Of a stretch of 64,000 nt of DNA, positions 19,421-30,500 are shown in pieces. The DNA is taken from positions 156,545 to 220,544 of the forward strand of contig NZ_JADPKA010000028.1 in assembly GCF_023073715.1 (NCBI RefSeq). The letters are read 5' to 3'. The notes under the pieces are model-generated. The model ran no database searches. It had not been told where the DNA came from and saw only the letters and a program-made list of their open reading frames with translations. This DNA comes from Bradyrhizobium sp. 164 (lineage in GTDB: Bacteria > Pseudomonadota > Alphaproteobacteria > Rhizobiales > Xanthobacteraceae). How positions within the stretch are numbered: position 1 is the first letter of the stretch; every line of letters starts with the position of its first letter. Position numbers and translations under genes: made by a program.

Positions 19421-19736
19421 TCCGGTAGCTTGCGCGAAGCGCCTCGAAATCGCTCGAGGTTGACGCCCGAATCGGTAGCACCGGTGGTACACAGCGGTGG
19501 TCACAAATTCCGGCCGGGCTCTTTTGGAATCCTTGTTTTCTGCGGGTTTTCGCGCATTCGCGGCATAGGGGATGAGAGTCCCACTATCTCAGCCAGCGTC
19601 TCTGGTGAGACTGTGTCGCTACGTGATAGCCGCTGATGAGCGCTGGTGTTCGCGTCTTGTACACGATCCATATCCGCAACCGGCCCGACACACGAATCGA
19701 GCCAAGTCTCTGTTCCAAAGACTGCGACCATTTTAA
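19421..19736. other. Intergenic stretch without a recognisable gene
   Basis: About 316 bp between the LysR gene and the next minus-strand gene. It is less GC-rich than the flanks. Short frames exist on both strands but carry no motif or ribosome site, and no tRNA cloverleaf could be folded from it. Confidence 0.4.
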
Positions 19737-20300
19737 TTATCGGGCTTGATGGCGCTGCCACTCCTGGCCCTCAAAGAAGCCACATGAGTAAAAGTACAAA
19801 GCTGCCGATTGCCAATCGGGTAACGATTTGAGCTTCTCGACCAGGTCCTGATATTCGAAAGGCACCTCCGGACTACTCTCATCCGTAGATAGATCCTTTC
19901 CCACCTCGGCTATGTCCGCGTGGCTCTCCTGCTGGCCGGCGAACACTTGGTTGCACACCCAGTCAGTCGTGGGCATGAATGACGGGGGGATAGCTATGCC
20001 ATTGAGCGCTGACAGCAGTAACTGGACCTGCCGGTTATTCAGCCCCATGTTTTGGATAGAGAATTGAAATCTTTGCAAGTGTCGTCTTTCCGTTAAAGAT
20101 CGCAACAGTGTTTCCGCTGCACATTCAAATTCTTCGTATATCAGCTGCCGATTGGAGCGCTCCGAGCCTGCGCCATGCGACGCGCTTAACTGAGCTCTTA
20201 AATTAGCCGCCGTCGCAGCGACGGCTGCAATTCGCACTTCGGTGAGGGCTGCAATGCGCGAGTCGACGGCGGCTTCAATGCGCCGCTTAAGAGAACTCAT
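19737..20300 (-). CDS. Hypothetical protein
   Basis: 187 residues, hydrophilic, with a helical N-terminal half (SSLKRRIEAAVDSRIAAL ... LRAQL) and a C-terminus rich in aromatic residues (LPDWQSAALYFYSCGFFEGQEW). No family recognised. The ATG at 20300 is used; a TTG at 20396 would extend it by 32 residues, and neither has a strong ribosome site. Base composition is less GC-rich than its neighbours, and an IS remnant lies just beyond, which suggests recently acquired DNA. Confidence 0.5.
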   Translation of the reverse strand: MSSLKRRIEAAVDSRIAALTEVRIAAVAATAANLRAQLSASHGAGSERSNRQLIYEEFECAAETLLRSLTERRHLQRFQFSIQNMGLNNRQVQLLLSALNGIAIPPSFMPTTDWVCNQVFAGQQESHADIAEVGKDLSTDESSPEVPFEYQDLVEKLKSLPDWQSAALYFYSCGFFEGQEWQRHQAR

Positions 20301-20608
20301 TTGAGGATCTCGGGCCAATATAATGGAACTAACGGCAATCAACTCACTCTTCGATGAGTGGCAGTATGCTTCCAAAAGGCCGCGCTCACTGGTCAATAAT
20401 GCTCATATTTGCAAATATTATATGGAGACGAGTACTCCTCGGTTTACGGGACGGGCGCGGGGCCACTTGGGGTCTTGGTTATAGCTCAGAGGCGGCCGTG
20501 GTCGACAACCGTTGCAGGCCGCCGATGTTTTCGTGTCGGTCGTCTAAGTGGCGGCCCAACGTGTTCATACCGACGCGTGGCGGCGCCTTTGGACGGAGTT
20601 CCCGGCCG

Positions 20609-20915
20609 TCAAGTGGCTCGAATGGCTGCAATCAGGCTCGGTTTGGCGACGATGTTCATCACCCGACTTAGGTTATATTCCAGGACGTGCAAGGCCATCT
20701 CAACGGCTAGCTTCCGTAGACGCTGCATGAGAAGGTGTTTCGCACCCCTACGGGCGTTGATCGAGCCGAGGGATGCTCGACCTATCTCGCGCCGCGTCCG
20801 CATGGCATCGGATGGAATTGAGCCGCTCTCGACCTCCTCCACCACCTGCACATGCTCCCTGCGCGCTATGCCGTCCTCGTTCCCTGCGCGTGGTCCCGGA
20901 CAGACATCAAACTAA
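20609..20915 (-). mobile_element. IS1182-type transposase, C-terminal remnant
   Basis: The minus strand encodes RREHVQVVEEVESGSIPSD, AMRTRREI, then AKHLLMQRLRKLAVEMALHV and LEYNLSRVMNIV, ending LIAAIRAT. The order (arm-like EH..VV..V, AMR.RR, then TEMALHVLAYNL.RV) is that of the last 80 residues of IS1182/DDE transposases. The expected HPFGTIK segment is degraded, the catalytic N-terminal two-thirds is absent, and no terminal inverted repeats were seen. It is an inactive fragment, probably left by an insertion followed by deletion. Confidence 0.7.
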
Positions 20916-21118
20916 GATCGTGATCATAACCAGTTCAGGCACGTGACGGGGGTCATCCGAGCGGAGGTCCGTTCTGGACGAGCGTCGTTTCAGTACGCCT
21001 ACAACCCCGATGCTGTAGCGGAGATTAGACCCGTCCACCTTGTCGGCCATTCCCTGCCTTCTTCTTTTTGATAGCATTTCAGCTTGCCGGCCGAATGAAA
21101 GAGGCCGCCTGAGATGGC

Positions 21119-21313
21119 CTAGCACTCGTCCTTGTCGCTGTGATGAAGATTAAAAGTTTTGTCGTACTTGTCGCGGGCTTCGGTACCAACGCTGTATCGG
21201 CCGGGCCACCATGAATGTGGCGGATTGTAGTTGTCGTTCTCAGCGTCTGCCTTGGCTTTCTCGCCTAGCTTCTCGGGCGTCCAAAGCGACATTGATTTAT
21301 CTTTACCCCACAT
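21119..21313 (-). CDS. Small hydrophilic hypothetical protein
   Basis: 64 residues starting MWGKDKSMSLWTPEKLG and ending HHSDKDEC; rich in Asp, Lys and aromatic residues, with no signal peptide. The ATG at 21313 follows a strong GAGGAG site, six bases upstream. It lies eight bases after the upstream membrane-protein gene and is surely co-transcribed with it. No family recognised. Confidence 0.65.
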   Translation of the reverse strand: MWGKDKSMSLWTPEKLGEKAKADAENDNYNPPHSWWPGRYSVGTEARDKYDKTFNLHHSDKDEC

Positions 21314-21321
21314 CTTGCTCC

Positions 21322-21867
21322 TCACTGACCATCCTCGACGATGACTTTGCTGCGGCCTACGGCGCCGGCAGCAATTTGAAACGAAGTGCCTATCGCCCAA
21401 CAGCATGCCACCATAACGCTGAATCCATCCAGCATGATGTAGTCAAAGACAATGATGCCAACGGAGAGAAACACCGCATTCGCGGCAAAGAAAGTTCCGG
21501 CCCCGCTAGCTATCGCCGCCGAGTCGGTGCCAAAGCTCCATTCTCCCGATCTGGTGGATTCTACTGTCTGCGCAAGACGGCTAGGCAGATCGATGCCCAC
21601 GTAGAAGCCAAAGCCCCCGTAAAGCATCATCAACAAGACGATCCATTCGTTTCGAAAAAAATCATTGTCCATGCGCATCATTCCTACGGCCACGTACAGA
21701 CCGCCCGCGGCCCCAACCATGGCAAGTCCGATTCTTTCGAGAATGTGCGCCAATTTGATCAGCACGGAGCGGCCGAACCATGCGGTAGTGGCGACGCGGG
21801 CGTACTTCGTCAACTTTCTCTCCCCAAACGACAAAGCGCTAAGAACGACTGCAATGCTCATTTTCAT
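21322..21867 (-). CDS. Hypothetical membrane protein
   Basis: 181 residues with four hydrophobic helices, near residues 25-50 (ERIGLAMVGAAGGLYVAVG), 55-80 (WIVLLMMLYGGFGFYVGID), 105-130 (GTFFAANAVFLSVGIIVFD) and 135-155. The ATG at 21867 has GGAG seven bases upstream; an ATG two codons later is also possible. Pairs with the small protein just downstream. No recognised domain and no evidence for substrate or role. Confidence 0.65.
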   Translation of the reverse strand: MKMSIAVVLSALSFGERKLTKYARVATTAWFGRSVLIKLAHILERIGLAMVGAAGGLYVAVGMMRMDNDFFRNEWIVLLMMLYGGFGFYVGIDLPSRLAQTVESTRSGEWSFGTDSAAIASGAGTFFAANAVFLSVGIIVFDYIMLDGFSVMVACCWAIGTSFQIAAGAVGRSKVIVEDGQ

Positions 21868-22583
21868 GATATTCTCCTTTCTTGCTTTCCAATTGCTCGC
21901 CCAACGCACGCAGGCACCACCCGAGCGCATCGTGATGCGATTTGAATATCAATGTTCAGGATGACGTGTGCCTACCGACGGCACTGGGCTGCCATTTGGT
22001 GGAAGCGGCGACTTCGGTGCATCGCCGTTTTTGGGGCAGCTCTCTCGGACAAGAAATCCGCTCGGCCGAGCCAACAAGCTACGCCGTTTCCGTTCGAGCA
22101 CCTAATGAATAACTTCCGCATCGGGGCAATTTCATCGCGATATCAATCGAGGTCGTATGCCAACTCGCAAGACGTCAGTTTGCGCCAATCTCTCGCCGAC
22201 AGGGTGATCTTCAGGCCCGAAGGCTCTGAATGGAACCCCTGTTTCGCCGTGCAGTGCGGCCAAGCCGTTGAGCTCTGCGTGATGAGAACTGCCTGAGGTC
22301 GGCATGATGCTCACGAGCCCAACAGCAAACGCCGTGAGCCGATTGGGATCAGTAATGGGGGCTGCCAGTTCACGGCTGGGTTTGGTCGATGACCCGAATA
22401 AAAGAAACAGATAGCTATTCGGACACAAAGAGCGCACCGTTGCGAGTGTTCGATTGTGACGCTGGCGCGGAGCTGTACTCCAGCGGGACGAAGCGTAGAA
22501 AAAGAAAAATTGCTTCAGCGCTCTCCACTCACTGTGGAGGCCAATTGAGTTTTCAATCGGAACGCATTCGCCCGAAGAGCTGA
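21868..22583. other. About 700 bp without a recognisable gene
   Basis: Frames on both strands lack domain motifs, export signals and ribosome sites. The stretch is less GC-rich than average for the window and may hold the promoter of the minus-strand membrane-protein pair and of the plus-strand OpgC gene. Confidence 0.4.
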
Positions 22584-24200
22584 ATGGCGTCGCTTGCACC
22601 CGGCGACATCGCCCCTGTGCTAGTGGTTACGGCGGCACCTCGCGGCCAATCTGCGAGAATGATCATGGTGATGACCCGATCGCGGAGCGAAACGGTAGTG
22701 TTCAAGCACCCATTCCGGATCGCAAGCGCTGAACGACTATTACCGGCCGGCTCATATGAGGTTATTACCGAAGAAGAGTCGACGGAAGGCTCGTCATTTC
22801 CGTCTTTTCGGCCCGTCGCCACCATGATGAAGGTGCCTGCGCCGCCACCCCGTGGCGCTTCAGTCGAGATGGTGACGATCAGTTCGGTCGATCTTTCGGA
22901 TGCCCGGGAGCCGATGCGATGGCGTGAAGCGCCTGTCGACCTCGGCAAGCATCGCGATAGCGCCGCGCCGAACAGTGACTTTCGCCGAACGCCGGCGGAG
23001 ATTGGACCCAGTGCCGAGGTGTTGCTCGGTCGGCTTCTGCACCTCGAACGTGAGTTGCTCGCGACACCCGCGAAGCCAAGGACGAGCGCGCTTCCGGAGC
23101 TGAAAGTGCCCGGCCGCGACCTACGGATCGATGTTTGCCGCGGCATCGCGCTCTGGTGCATCTTTCTGAACCATATTCCCAACAACATCGGAAGCTGGCT
23201 GACGCTGCGGAATTACGGCTTCAGCGATAGCGCGGAAGTGTTCATGTTCGCCTCGGGTGTGACCTGCGCGATCGCCTACGGCAAGGCGCACGAGCGCGGC
23301 GGATGGACCGGCGTGCTCGGCCGTACGCTGCAACGTAGCTGGGACATTTACGCCGCTTTTTTGCTGCTCATTCTTGCTTGCGCCGTGGTGGTTTACCTCG
23401 CAGGCGGCGGCCGGCTTGCCGACGAGACCAATACGCGCATTCTCTTGGAACATCCGGGAGCGACGCTCGCGCAAGCGGCAATCCTGCAATACCGTCCTGT
23501 CAACACCGACGTCTTGCCTCTCTTCGTGATTTTCCATCTTTTGTTCGCGCCACTGCTGTGGCTGATGCTCCGAGTGCCGAACGTGGCGCTCGGCGCCTCG
23601 CTCTTGCTTTATGCGTCGGTGCATCTTTTCGGCTGGACCGTTCCGGCGTGGCCGAACAACGCTTGGTTCTTCAATCCGCTTGCTTGGCAGTTGCTGGTTG
23701 TGCTTGGTGCGTGGTGTGTCACGGAGGGCAAGAAGTTCTGGCCGCGGTTGAGCTCACGCTTGGCGCTTGGACTTGCCGTTCTCTATCTGGCTTTCAGCCT
23801 GACTATCGCATTGGGTTGGAGCTTCAGACCACCGGAGGTGCTTGTCCCACAGATCCTGGCGAAGTTGCCTTATCTGGCGGGCAAATCGGACCTCGATCCT
23901 TTGCGATTGCTGCATTTTATTGCCCTTGCGATTTTGGCGGTATGGCTCGTGCCTCGCAATTGGCGAGGGCTGTCGACGCCGGTGATGCGCGCGGCGATCC
24001 GCTGCGGCGAGAACCCCCTAGCAATCTATTGCCTCGGCGTTCTGCTCGCGCTTGCCAGCCACATAGCGCTGGTCAACATCTCAGATGAGCTTGCAATGCA
24101 GATCGCACTCAGTTTCTTCGGCATCCTGGTGCTGATCGCGGCCGCAACGATGCTCAGCTCGATTAGGAGCAGAACCAAGGCAACGACAACCCGCTCCTGA
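22584..24200 (+). CDS. OpgC-family membrane acyltransferase fused to a small N-terminal domain
   Basis: 538 residues. Residues 185-530 are an OpgC-type protein, which succinylates osmoregulated periplasmic glucans: RDLRIDVCRGIALWCIFLNHIP at the start (conserved Asp, Arg and His), about ten TM helices, and RCGENPLAIYCLGVLLA near the end. Residues 25-105 form a separate soluble unit (SETVVFKHPFRIASAERLLP, GSYEVITEEE, PVATMMKVPAPPPRG, MVTISSVDL), resembling a stand-alone hypothetical protein that I associate with Bradyrhizobium. About 80 unassigned residues join them. The start at 22584 follows GAAGAG; ATGs 25-29 codons later are alternatives. Confidence 0.75.
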   Translation: MASLAPGDIAPVLVVTAAPRGQSARMIMVMTRSRSETVVFKHPFRIASAERLLPAGSYEVITEEESTEGSSFPSFRPVATMMKVPAPPPRGASVEMVTISSVDLSDAREPMRWREAPVDLGKHRDSAAPNSDFRRTPAEIGPSAEVLLGRLLHLERELLATPAKPRTSALPELKVPGRDLRIDVCRGIALWCIFLNHIPNNIGSWLTLRNYGFSDSAEVFMFASGVTCAIAYGKAHERGGWTGVLGRTLQRSWDIYAAFLLLILACAVVVYLAGGGRLADETNTRILLEHPGATLAQAAILQYRPVNTDVLPLFVIFHLLFAPLLWLMLRVPNVALGASLLLYASVHLFGWTVPAWPNNAWFFNPLAWQLLVVLGAWCVTEGKKFWPRLSSRLALGLAVLYLAFSLTIALGWSFRPPEVLVPQILAKLPYLAGKSDLDPLRLLHFIALAILAVWLVPRNWRGLSTPVMRAAIRCGENPLAIYCLGVLLALASHIALVNISDELAMQIALSFFGILVLIAAATMLSSIRSRTKATTTRS

Positions 24201-24598
24201 CATCCGATTTCATTGCAGAGGATGCACGCCGTAACGCATCTCCGGTCCGGCGGCCATTCGATATCGAAGTTATTGCTGGTCAGCGCCGCCGGCTCAAAAT
24301 GGCCCTCGCGCAATCAAACCGAAGCGAAGTTCGGCACGATGTTGCATTGAAGATGCCTCGGAACAAGCGATGCGCTGTCAGCGGCTGACGCGCCACAGCG
24401 CGATCCAGCCCCGTTTCCGATAGCGCTGAGCGGGCATAAACCAATGATTGCGAGAAAACCTCTGCAGATGACCCTCGTCGCTTCTTCCCGGGGCTTTGGC
24501 CGCCCCAGCTTAGGCTGGGCACACCTGCGCGGTTGTGGCAGAATCAGAGCTCAGGACAGTACCTCCTCACCCAGCATTGGGCACTTGGAGGCTTCCGG
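24201..24598. other. Intergenic stretch upstream of the giant kinase
   Basis: No recognisable gene on either strand. It contains the ribosome site GGAGG at 24587-24591 that points to the TTG start at 24599. A TTG at 24533 would also open the kinase frame but has no such site. Confidence 0.45.
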
Positions 24599-27500
24599 TT
24601 GAACCCATCGTTTTTCGGTTCGACGCGCATGGATAACATGTTCCAAGTGCTATGGGAGGACGATGCCCGCATCTTTTGCCGGGCTTTGTGTCCTGATTCC
24701 GATGCCACCTGCAGAGCTGTATTGGCGGTACATCCCAAGGCGAAGCACGCTTCGTCCGGCATCCTCGATCGGCTCGCTCACGAGCTCGAACTGAAGGACC
24801 AGCTGGATGGCGCGTGGGCAATGCGGCCGCTCGGGCTGGAGTACGACGGTGGTCACCCTGTTCTGCTGCTTGAGTATCCTGGCGGCCAGCCGCTGGAGCA
24901 GTTGCTTGGTGAGCCCATGGACATCGAACACTTTTTGCGACTAGCAATCGAGATCGCGAGAGCCTTGAACAAGGTGCATCAGCGCGGCCTCGTTCACAAG
25001 GACGTGAAACCGGCGCATATACTGGTAAACTGCGACGACGAACGGATCCGGTTTTTCGGTTTCGGTATCGCTTCGCGTCTGGTCCGGGAGCGACGTGCGC
25101 CCGGCCCGCCCGAGTTCATCGTGGGCACGCTGCCCTACATGGCGCCCGAACAGACCGGGTGGATGAATCGCTCGATCGATTTCCGTAGCGACCTCTACTC
25201 GCTTGGTGTGACGCTCTATCAAATGCTGACTGGCTCGTTGCCGTTCACCGCGGCACATTCGATGGAGTGGGTACATTGCCATATCGCGAGAAAGCCGGTA
25301 CCGCCCAGCGAGCGCGTGAGCGCTGTACCGATTGCAATCTCCGCCGTAGTACTCAAGCTGCTCGCCAAGTCCGCCGAGGAACGTTATCAGAGCGCGCTGG
25401 GCCTCGAGCATGATCTACGCCGCTGCCTGCATGAATGGGAAACCAGACGTCGGATCGAAGAGTTTGCACTCGGGCAATACGACACGCCCGACCGACTGCT
25501 GATCCCCGAAAAGCTCTATGGAAGAGACCGCGAGATTGAAATCTTGCTGGGGGCGTTCGACCGCATGCTCAAGAGCGGCGCGCCGGAATTGGTGCTGGTT
25601 TCCGGCTATTCCGGCGTCGGCAAGTCCTCAGTGGTCAATGAGCTCCATCATCGGCTTGTTCCGTCGCAGGGACTGTTCGCATCGGGCAAATTCGATCAGT
25701 ACAAACGCGATATTCCGTATTCGATGCTGGTCGAGGCCTTTCAGAGCCTGGTGAGGTCTCTTCTGAGCAAGAATGACGTCGAACTCGCGAACTGGCGCCA
25801 AGCCTTTCATGATGCGCTGGGCGCAATTGGGCGACTTGTTGTCGACCTAATTCCTGAATTGCGGCTGATCATGGGAGAGCAGCCTGCCGTTCCTGATCTC
25901 CCGCCACCGCAGGCACAAACACGCTTTCGTCATGTACTCCAACGCTTCATCACGGTATTCGCACGTTCCGAGCATCCGTTGGTGCTTTTCCTCGACGATC
26001 TTCAATGGGTCGACGCCGCCACGTTGGACCTCGTTGAGGATCTGCTGACCCGGACCGATCTGCAATACCTGATGCTGATCGGGTCCTTTCGGGACAACGA
26101 GGTCGATGACGACCATCCGCTACGGCGTTGGCTTCAGGCCATACAGAACGCTGGCGCAAACCTCCGCCAGATCGTCCTTACGCCCCTTGCCGGCGAACAC
26201 ATTTCGCACCTGATTTCTGATGCTCTAGGCTGCGATTTGTTGCACGCAGCGCCGCTCGCGCATCTGATCCATGATAAAACGGCCGGCAATCCATTCTTCG
26301 TCAATCAATTCCTCCACGTACTCGCCGCAGAAGGCCTCGTCCGCTTTGATCACGACGCGAGGTGCTGGTGCTGGGATCTGGATCGCATTCACGCTAAGGG
26401 TCACACAGATAACGTCGTGGATTTGATGATCGCAAAGCTGGCACAGCTGCCGGCTGATACACAGAACACGCTGCAGGAGTTAGCCTGTCTCGGAACTTTC
26501 GCCGAAACCACGACACTCTCGATCATCCTCGGGCGCTCCGAGCAGCAGGTTCATGCGGCGCTCTGGGAGGCGGTTCGCCAGGAATTGATCGAGCAACAGG
26601 CCGGCGCCTACAGGTTTGTCCACGACCGCGTACACGAAGCCTGCTACTCGCTGATTCCGGAGCATCAACGCGCGGCGCTCCATCTCCGAATCGGGCGGCA
26701 GTTGCTGGCGCAGACATTCGGGGAGAAGCGCGAGAAAGCGATCTTCGCAATCGTCAATCAGCTCAACCGCGGCGCGGCCTTGATCACCTCGCAAGATGAA
26801 CGCGTGCAGCTTGCGGAACTCAATCTGACAGCCAGCCTGCGCGCGAGGGCGTCCGCGGCCTACGCAGCATCGCTCCATTACTCCGAAACAGGTGCGGCAT
26901 TGTTACCACACGACCATTGGGAGCGCTTCCAGCGGCTGGCTTTTTCGCTCGAATTGCATCGCGCCGAATGCGAGTTCGTGACCGGCGCTGCCGTTGAGGC
27001 GGAACAGCGCTTACAGGAGCTGACGACGCGAATCGCGAGTGCAACCGACCTTGCAGTCGTCGCACGCCGGCTGGTGGATTTGTATACGGCGCTCAGCAAG
27101 CCGGACCGCGCGGTTGGCGCCGGTCTCAGCTGTTTGGAGCAACTCGGGATTCGATGGCTGGCCCACCCAAGCGATGATCACGTCCGAGAGGAGTACAAGC
27201 GCGTGCGATCTCGCCTCGGAGACCGAGCCATCGACGAGGTGTTGGATTTGCCGCTGATGACCGACCCGCTTGCACTGGCCATGTTGGATCTTCTGACGGC
27301 CCTCATGCCGCCTGCATTCTTCACCGATACGAACCTTCGCTCGCTCGTCGTCATCAAAGCGGTGGATTTCAGCCTGGAGTGGGGGAACAACGATGCTTCG
27401 TGCGTTCCGTACGTCATGTTCGGCGCCATTGCCGGCGCCCGCTTCGACGACTATGAGGCGGGGCTTCGATTGAGCCGTATCGGCACTGAGCTGGTCGAGC

Positions 27501-30500
27501 GGCGCGGATTTTCGCTCGTTCAAGCGCGGACCTACCTGAACTATGGCAACCTTGTCCTTTCATGGACAAAGCCACTCCAGCATGCGCGAGACGCGTTTCG
27601 CCGCGCATTCGAGGCGGCGAGCAACAGTGGCGATATCACTTTCGCGGCTTTCAGCTGCGCCAGCCTGAATACCAATCTGCTTGCAGCGGGCGATCCGCTT
27701 GCAGAAGCACAACGCGAAGCCGAGCACGGATTGCGGTTGACCGAGAAAGCGAAATTTGCGCTTATCGGCGACATCATAAAGCCGCAGCTTGGGCTGATCC
27801 GGATGCTTCGTGGCCTGACGCGGCCGTTCGGCGCTCTTCACGACAACCAGTCCGACGAGCTTCGGTTCGAGCGACATTTGGCTGCTGATCCGGCACTCGC
27901 ATTGCCTGAGAGCTGGTACTGGATCCGCAAGCTGCAAGCATGCTTCTTTGCCGGCGACTATATGTCGGCCGTTGCCGCCGCAGCCAGGGCTCGGACGCTA
28001 CCGTGGTCACCACCTCAGCTATTCGAAACGGCGGAATACGAGTTCTATGCGGCACTGTCCCACGCCGCATGCTGGGATTTGGCGTCCCCCGAAGAACAGG
28101 AAGGGCATTTTGAAGCGCTGATGGCTCACCACCAGCAGCTCGAACTGTGGGCGCAGAATTGCCCGGAGAGCTTTGCGAATCGCGCTATCCTTGCCGGCGC
28201 AGAAATCGCCCGTCTCCAAGGCAGAGAACTTGACGCGGAGCGTCTCTTTGAACAAGCCATCCGCTCCGCCCGCGGCAACGGCCTCGTCCACCACGAGGGG
28301 CTCGCTTACGAATTGGCCGCGCGCTTTTACGGCACGCGTGGCTTCGAAGAGTTTGCGCGCATCTATCTGCAAAGGGCGCGCGATTGCTATGTTCGTTGGG
28401 GGGCGGACGGCAAAGTGCGGCAACTTGAGGATATCCATCCAAACCTCAAGGACGTGAGATCAGAGCCCGGCGCGATGAGCACCATCGGGGCGCCGGTTGA
28501 GCATCTCGACCTCGCCACCGTGATCAAGATGTCGGAAGCGGTGTCAGGCGAGATGGTCTTGGAAAAGCTCATCGAGACGCTTATGCACACAGCCGTTGAA
28601 CAAGCAGGCGCCGAACGGGGTCTGTTGATCCTGTCGCGCGAGAACAACGAACCGCGCATCGAGGCGGAAGCCACGACAACCGGCGAGAGAGTGACCGTCG
28701 AACTGTGCGATGCAGCGGTGACCGAGGCTCTGGTTCCGGAATCCGTTCTCTATTACGTGATGCGAACCAGAGAGTGGGTTGTTCTCGAGGATGCTGCCTG
28801 CCAAGCTCCTTTTGCTACGGACCCCTACGTTGGTCAGCGTAAGCCTCGTTCCATTCTATGCTTGCCTCTGATCAACCATGGGAAGCTTATCGGAGCGCTC
28901 TACCTTGAGAATACACTGACGTCCCACGTTTTCGCACCGGCGAGAGTTGCTGTTCTAAAACTGCTTGCCTCACAAGCGGCAACCGCGCTGGAAAATGCGA
29001 CTCTGTATCGCGATGTCAGAGAACGCGAAGCGAAGATCCGCCGTCTTGTCGACGCAAACATCATTGGGATCATCATCTGGGAGCTTGAAGGTCCCATTCT
29101 GGAGGCCAACGACGCGTTTCTGCGCATCGTGGGGTACGACCGTGAGGATCTCGCCTCTGGCCGCCTGCTCTGGACTGCCCTGACACCGCCGGAATGGCTC
29201 GACCGCCACGAACGATGGTGGATCCCGGAACTCAAGAAGATGGGGAGCGTACAGCCGTTCGAGAAAGAGTATTTCCGCAAGGACGGAAGCCGCGTGCCCG
29301 TCTTAATCGGAATGGCTGCGTTCGACGAGCAAAGGGACCAAGGCGTCTCCTTTGTCGTCGACCTGACGGAGCGTAAACGGTCCGAGGAGGCTCTGCGGGA
29401 GAGCGAAGAGCGTTTTCGTACTCTCGTACAGTTCTCTTTTGACGTGTACTGGGAATCAGATGCGAACCATCGCTTCATCCGCCAAGAGTTCGCCGAAACC
29501 CTTGCTGACGCTCCCGCCTCGGGCTCTGAAATCGGTAAAACGCGCTGGGAAGTGCCCTACTTGGAGCCCGACGAGGAGGCTTGGCGCAAACATCGGGAGA
29601 TGCTCGATGCGCACTTGCCGTTCCGCGATTTCGAGCTCGCGCGCCCTACGCCCGACGGCCGCAAGCGCTACGTCTCCGTCTCCGGGATGCCGGTTTTCGA
29701 CAAGACCGGGCAGTTCATCGGTTATCGCGGCGTCGGGCGGCACATCACCGAACAGAAGCGGGCCACGGAGGCCCTGCACGAGATGCAGACGGAGCTGGCG
29801 CATGCCAACCGCCTCGCCACCATGGGCGAACTCACGGCCTCGATCGCCCACGAAGTGAGCCAGCCGATTGCCGCGGCATCCATGAATGCTAGTGCGGCCG
29901 CGCGATTCCTTGACAGAGATACGCCTGACCTCGAGCGAGTCCGGGAATCACTGGGTTGGGTTATCGACGACACCGCTAGGGCTGGCGACATCATCCAACG
30001 AATTCGCGACCTGATCAAGAAAGCACCGCCCCGGAAGGATCGCTTGGACATCGACGAAGCGATACGGGACGTGATTGAGCTTACCCGCGGTGAAGCGATG
30101 AAGAACGGCGTCTCGGTTCAGACGGCACTTGCAGACAGCTTACCGCTTGTGGAGGGCGATCGCGTCCAATTGCAGCAAGTGGTCCTTAATCTGATTGTCA
30201 ATGCCGTCCAGGCAACGGGCACTGTGGCGGACGACGTCAGAAGGGTGCTTATCACAACCAGTGAGGTCGGCCCTGACCGTGTTCTTGTCGAGGTGCAGGA
30301 CTCGGGACCGGGGTTGGGGGTGGAAAATCTCGAGCACGTCTTTACCCCCTTTTACACGACGAAGCCGGGCGGGCTCGGGGTGGGACTGTCCATCTGCCGT
30401 TCGATTATCGAAGCTCATGCCGGGCGCTTGTGGGTGACCCCTAACCTGCCCCGCGGCGCGACTTTTCACTTCACCGTGCCGGTCCGTCCCGCAGACGCTT

